From positions 1-8,312 of the forward strand of contig DFZT01000027.1 in assembly GCA_002382755.1 (NCBI GenBank): a DNA stretch of 8,312 bases, written 5' to 3'. The position numbers were made by a program, and so were the translations under genes. This DNA is from Firmicutes bacterium UBA4049. GTDB lineage: Bacteria; Bacillota; Desulfotomaculia; Desulfotomaculales; Nap2-2B. The first letter of the stretch is position 1. Every line of letters begins with the position of its first letter. Below, in pieces: positions 5,882-8,312 of this stretch. The notes below the pieces were generated by a model that worked only from the letters and a program-made list of their open reading frames with translations, was not told the origin of the DNA and made no database searches.

Positions 5882-7132
5882 GTGAAGACGACTAAAAAAG
5901 AGCTTGTGCAAAAGGGTGTCGCCAGGATCAATTGGGCTCGCGCAAAGATGCCTGTTGTAAGCGCAATAGCTGAAAAATGGAAAGAGGAAAAACCTTTAAA
6001 GGGAATCAGGATTGGGGCATGCCTGCATGTTACAACCGAAACCGCAAATCTGGTCATGGCTCTAAAAGAAGGAGGAGCTTCAGTTTCCCTGTGCGCTTCA
6101 AATCCCTTGAGCACACAGGACGATGTCGCAGCCGCCTTGAACAGCGTATATGGAATTCCCACCTACGCACAACGGGGTGAAGATACAAATACATATTACC
6201 GGCATATACTAAACGTCTTAGATACGGCGCCTCAAATTACCATGGATGATGGAGCCGATTTGGTAAGCACAATTCATACCCAAAAAAAAGAACTCCTCAA
6301 GGAAATCCTGGCTGGAACTGAAGAAACAACCACGGGTGTGATCAGGCTGCGTTCCATGGAAAAGGACGGCGCTCTGGCATATCCGGTTGTCGCCGTAAAT
6401 GACGCTCTGACCAAACATCTTTTTGATAACCGTTACGGGACCGGCCAGTCATCGCTTGACGGGATCTTACGCGCCACCAACTACCTCATTGCCGGAACAA
6501 ATTTTGTTGTTGTAGGTTATGGATGGTGCGGAAAGGGCGTCGCAGCCAAAGCAAGAGGAATGGGGGCAAATGTATCTGTAGTTGAAGTAGATCCTTTAAG
6601 AGCCCTCGAAGCCTTGATGGATGGCTTTCAGGTAAAGAATATGACAGACGCGGCGGCCGCAGGAGATATTTTTCTCACTGTAACCGGCAATAAAAATGTT
6701 ATTGACCGCAATCATTTTAAAGTTATGAAAGGCGGGGCCATCCTGGCTAATTCAGGCCATTTCAATATGGAAATCAACATTGAAGCTTTAGCTCAGGAAG
6801 CAGTTGAGCAAAAAGATATTAAGGAAAATGTAACCCAGTATCAGATGGCGGACGGCAGAAAGCTCTTTCTGCTGGCCGAGGGACGCCTGATTAATCTTGC
6901 CGCGGCGGAAGGGCACCCCGCGCAGGTTATGGACATGAGCTTTGCCAACCAGGCTCTGGTTTCGGCCTGGCTTGTTAAAAACCAAAAGAAGCTGGAAAAA
7001 AAGGTTTACCCGGTACCAAACGAAATTGATTCCCTGATAGCCCGGTTAAAGCTGGAAAGCCTTGGCGTGACAATCGAGTCACTGACTCCCGAGCAGGCGG
7101 AATACCTTAACTCCTGGCAAGCCGGTACCTAA
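5882..7132 (+). CDS. ahcY: adenosylhomocysteinase (S-adenosylhomocysteine hydrolase), short type
   Basis: The enzyme reversibly splits S-adenosylhomocysteine into adenosine and homocysteine with tightly bound NAD, relieving methyltransferase inhibition. The 416 residues carry the substrate motifs CLHVTTETA (47-55), MDDGADL (121-127), EETTTG (147-152) and the Lys178/Asp182/Asn183 segment NDALTKHLFDNRYG. They also carry the Rossmann loop VGYGWCGKG (211-219), the SGHFNMEI segment (291-298) and LINLAAAEGHP (336-346). It lacks the C-terminal extension ending in HYRY found in longer forms. It ends instead in EYLNSWQAGT, the archaeal/Thermotoga style of ending. That tail normally reaches into a neighbouring subunit's NAD site, so cofactor handling may differ. 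It sits between the aldolase and apt. Adenosine output would need a kinase or deaminase not seen here. GTG start. Confidence 0.96.
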   Translation: MKTTKKELVQKGVARINWARAKMPVVSAIAEKWKEEKPLKGIRIGACLHVTTETANLVMALKEGGASVSLCASNPLSTQDDVAAALNSVYGIPTYAQRGEDTNTYYRHILNVLDTAPQITMDDGADLVSTIHTQKKELLKEILAGTEETTTGVIRLRSMEKDGALAYPVVAVNDALTKHLFDNRYGTGQSSLDGILRATNYLIAGTNFVVVGYGWCGKGVAAKARGMGANVSVVEVDPLRALEALMDGFQVKNMTDAAAAGDIFLTVTGNKNVIDRNHFKVMKGGAILANSGHFNMEINIEALAQEAVEQKDIKENVTQYQMADGRKLFLLAEGRLINLAAAEGHPAQVMDMSFANQALVSAWLVKNQKKLEKKVYPVPNEIDSLIARLKLESLGVTIESLTPEQAEYLNSWQAGT

Positions 7133-7155
7133 AAAATGAACGGAAACGAAAGGAT

Positions 7156-7159
7156 AGGT
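7156..7159 (+). promoter_or_regulatory. weak ribosome binding site supporting the GTG start of apt
   Basis: AGGT lies eight bases before the GTG at 7168. The in-frame ATG at 7198 would give a 170-residue protein closer to family length, but its upstream region has no Shine-Dalgarno-like sequence, so the GTG is preferred. Confidence 0.4.
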
Positions 7160-7167
7160 ATAAAACT

Positions 7168-7710
7168 GTGAATCTGACTTCTGAACAAAAAAATGATATG
7201 AAAAGAAAAATAAGGGAGATTCCTGATTTTCCAAAAAAAGGGATCCTTTTCAGGGATATAACAACCCTTTTGCAGGATGGGACTGTTTTCAGCCAGGTAA
7301 ATGATCTGTTTGCCGAATACTGCATTCAAAAAAATGCGGAGGCTATAGTAGCTATTGAATCCCGGGGCTTTATCTTTGGCGGAGCAATCGCCGACCGTCT
7401 TAAAGTTCCTTTTCTTCCTGTCCGTAAAAAAGGAAAACTACCCTCCGCCACTGTAAAGGCAAGCTATACCCTGGAATACGGCCAGGAATCCGTAGAGATG
7501 CATATGGACGTCTTCAACAAGGAAGAAGGAGTAGTAATAATTGACGACCTTTTGGCTACAGGCGGAACAGCCGCCGCGGCAGCTGAGCTTGTTGAAAAAT
7601 GCGGAGGCAGGGTCAACGGATTTGCTTTCTTAATCGAACTTGCCCTGCTCAATGGAAGGGACAAGCTGCAGCAGTATGATGTCTTTTCACTGCTGCAATA
7701 CAAAGAGTAA
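7168..7710 (+). CDS. apt: adenine phosphoribosyltransferase
   Basis: Apt joins adenine and PRPP to give AMP and pyrophosphate. The 180-residue protein has the N-terminal IPDFPKKGILFRDIT segment (18-32), ESRGF (64-68) and the flexible-loop region PVRKKGKLP (84-92). It also has YTLEYG (100-105) and the PRPP-binding signature VVIIDDLLATGGTA (122-135). ESRGF and the FPxxGIxFxDIT region mark Apt rather than hypoxanthine or xanthine phosphoribosyltransferase. It sits between ahcY and an MTAP-type gene, so the adenine it salvages probably comes from methylthioadenosine or 5'-deoxyadenosine phosphorolysis. In many clostridia apt lies next to relA or recJ instead. The GTG start adds about ten residues over the usual 170; the ATG at 7198 is the alternative. 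It begins 35 bases after ahcY, with no promoter evident between them. Confidence 0.95.
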   Translation: MNLTSEQKNDMKRKIREIPDFPKKGILFRDITTLLQDGTVFSQVNDLFAEYCIQKNAEAIVAIESRGFIFGGAIADRLKVPFLPVRKKGKLPSATVKASYTLEYGQESVEMHMDVFNKEEGVVIIDDLLATGGTAAAAAELVEKCGGRVNGFAFLIELALLNGRDKLQQYDVFSLLQYKE

Positions 7711-7720
7711 AAATTTTTGC

Positions 7721-7727
7721 GAGGTGA
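7721..7727 (+). promoter_or_regulatory. ribosome binding site of the second phosphorylase
   Basis: GAGGTGA matches the anti-Shine-Dalgarno core and lies four bases before the ATG at 7732, fixing the start of the last gene. Confidence 0.7.
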
Positions 7728-7731
7728 AACC

Positions 7732-8312
7732 ATGGAGGCTGAAATAGGCATTTTTGGAGGTTCCGGTTTTTACCGTTTTCTTGATAATGTAAAAGAATAT
7801 AAAATAGAGACTCCCTATGGACCGCCGAGTGATAAAATAGCTGTCGCTGATTTTAAAGGTAAACGGATTGCCTTTTTACCCCGGCATGGAAAGGAACATT
7901 CCATACCGCCCCATGTGATCAACTACAGGGCCAATGTCTATGCAATGTCCAAGTTGGGCGTAACCAGGATATTCGGGCCGTGCGCGGCGGGAAGCCTTCA
8001 AGCTCACGTCAGAAGAGGGGATTTTGTAATTTGCGACCAGTTCGTGGACAGGACGTGGGGCAGGGGGGATACCTTTTATGATGGCCCGATTACAACCCAC
8101 ATCGGCGCAGCTGATCCCTATTGCCCTGAAATGCGTAAACTTGTCATCAGCAAGTGCAAGGAACTCGGTCTTTCACTACATGAGCGGGGAACCGTAGTCG
8201 TTATCCAGGGTCCCCGCTTTTCAACACGGTCGGAAAGCCGGTGGTTTACAAAAATGGGCTGGGAAGTAATTAATATGACCCAATATCCCGAAACAATACT
8301 GGCCCGTGAACT
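7732..8312 (+). CDS. mtnP: S-methyl-5'-thioadenosine phosphorylase, N-terminal part (3' truncated by window end)
   Basis: The frame runs open from ATG 7732 to the window edge, giving 193 residues plus two bases, about three quarters of the family length. Motifs are GGSGFY (9-14), RHGKEHSIPPHVINYRAN (51-68), QGPRFSTRSESRW (159-171) and INMTQYPETILARE (180-193). Ser164 occupies the MTAP Ser178 position, and INMT is the MTAP form of the ribose-binding methionine segment, whereas the first phosphorylase has Glu163 and IGMT. This predicts 6-aminopurine nucleosides: methylthioadenosine (and probably 5'-deoxyadenosine) to adenine plus the 5-modified ribose-1-phosphate. That would feed Apt (adenine) and MtnA (sugar). 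The decisive Asp220- and Val233-equivalent positions lie beyond the window and were not seen. It starts 21 bases after apt. Confidence 0.93.
   Translation, partial: MEAEIGIFGGSGFYRFLDNVKEYKIETPYGPPSDKIAVADFKGKRIAFLPRHGKEHSIPPHVINYRANVYAMSKLGVTRIFGPCAAGSLQAHVRRGDFVICDQFVDRTWGRGDTFYDGPITTHIGAADPYCPEMRKLVISKCKELGLSLHERGTVVVIQGPRFSTRSESRWFTKMGWEVINMTQYPETILARE

Noticed and set aside
5800..6162. Antisense open frame of 120 residues across the aldolase-ahcY junction
   Set aside because: It is opposite two conserved coding ends and shows no domain or start signal. Its composition is that of a reverse-strand shadow.
6281..6289. Run of eight A in ahcY, considered as a programmed slippage site or frameshift error
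   Set aside because: The frame continues correctly through EETTTG and the whole enzyme, so no shift is needed. Similar A7 runs in apt are also read straight through.
1..8312. CRISPR arrays, insertion sequences, tRNA/rRNA genes, phage or toxin-antitoxin genes
   Set aside because: No regularly spaced repeats, terminal inverted repeats, cloverleaf folds or transposase motifs were seen. Nearly every base is in conserved metabolic or housekeeping genes.

Overview
The window is one dense, single-strand (+) block of housekeeping and salvage genes from a Gram-positive, probably anaerobic, low-to-mid GC bacterium. The best guess is a clostridial lineage of the Desulfotomaculum/Pelotomaculum (Peptococcaceae) kind. 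This rests on the Firmicutes-style order fabG-acpP-fabF-rnc-ftsY, strong GGAGG-like ribosome binding sites, frequent GTG/TTG starts, and an oxygen-independent set of SAM by-product salvage enzymes. The taxon is inferred from gene order and protein character, not from a search.

Region 1 (1-1770) is the end of a type II fatty acid synthesis operon: the C-terminus of FabG, complete AcpP (Ser38 carries phosphopantetheine) and complete FabF (Cys163/His303/His340). Region 2 (about 1775-3408) holds rnc (RNase III) and ftsY (SRP receptor GTPase), only 8 bases apart. The smc gene that lies between them in Bacillus and many relatives is not there.

Region 3 (3433-8312, running off the right edge) is a SAM by-product and purine salvage cluster that starts 24 bases after ftsY. 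Its order is an MTAP/PNP-family phosphorylase, MtnA (methylthioribose-1-phosphate isomerase), a short class II aldolase, AhcY (S-adenosylhomocysteine hydrolase), Apt (adenine phosphoribosyltransferase), and a second, truncated MTAP-family phosphorylase. Read together, MTAP would split methylthioadenosine (or 5'-deoxyadenosine) into adenine and a 5-modified ribose-1-phosphate. Apt would return adenine to AMP. MtnA would isomerise the sugar phosphate to the ribulose-1-phosphate form, and the aldolase would cleave it to dihydroxyacetone phosphate plus an aldehyde. This is the known 'DHAP shunt' / 5-deoxyribose disposal logic, which needs none of the oxygen-dependent MtnD chemistry. AhcY would handle the S-adenosylhomocysteine branch.

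The two phosphorylases look functionally different. At three diagnostic positions the first carries the residues of 6-oxopurine nucleoside phosphorylases (Glu163, Asn205, His218). The second carries MTAP-type residues where they can be read (Ser164 and an INMT motif).

No tRNA, rRNA, CRISPR array, insertion sequence, convincing terminator or riboswitch is visible. No gap between genes exceeds about 61 bases, so there is no gene-free stretch to describe. The one candidate internal promoter is in the acpP-fabF gap.
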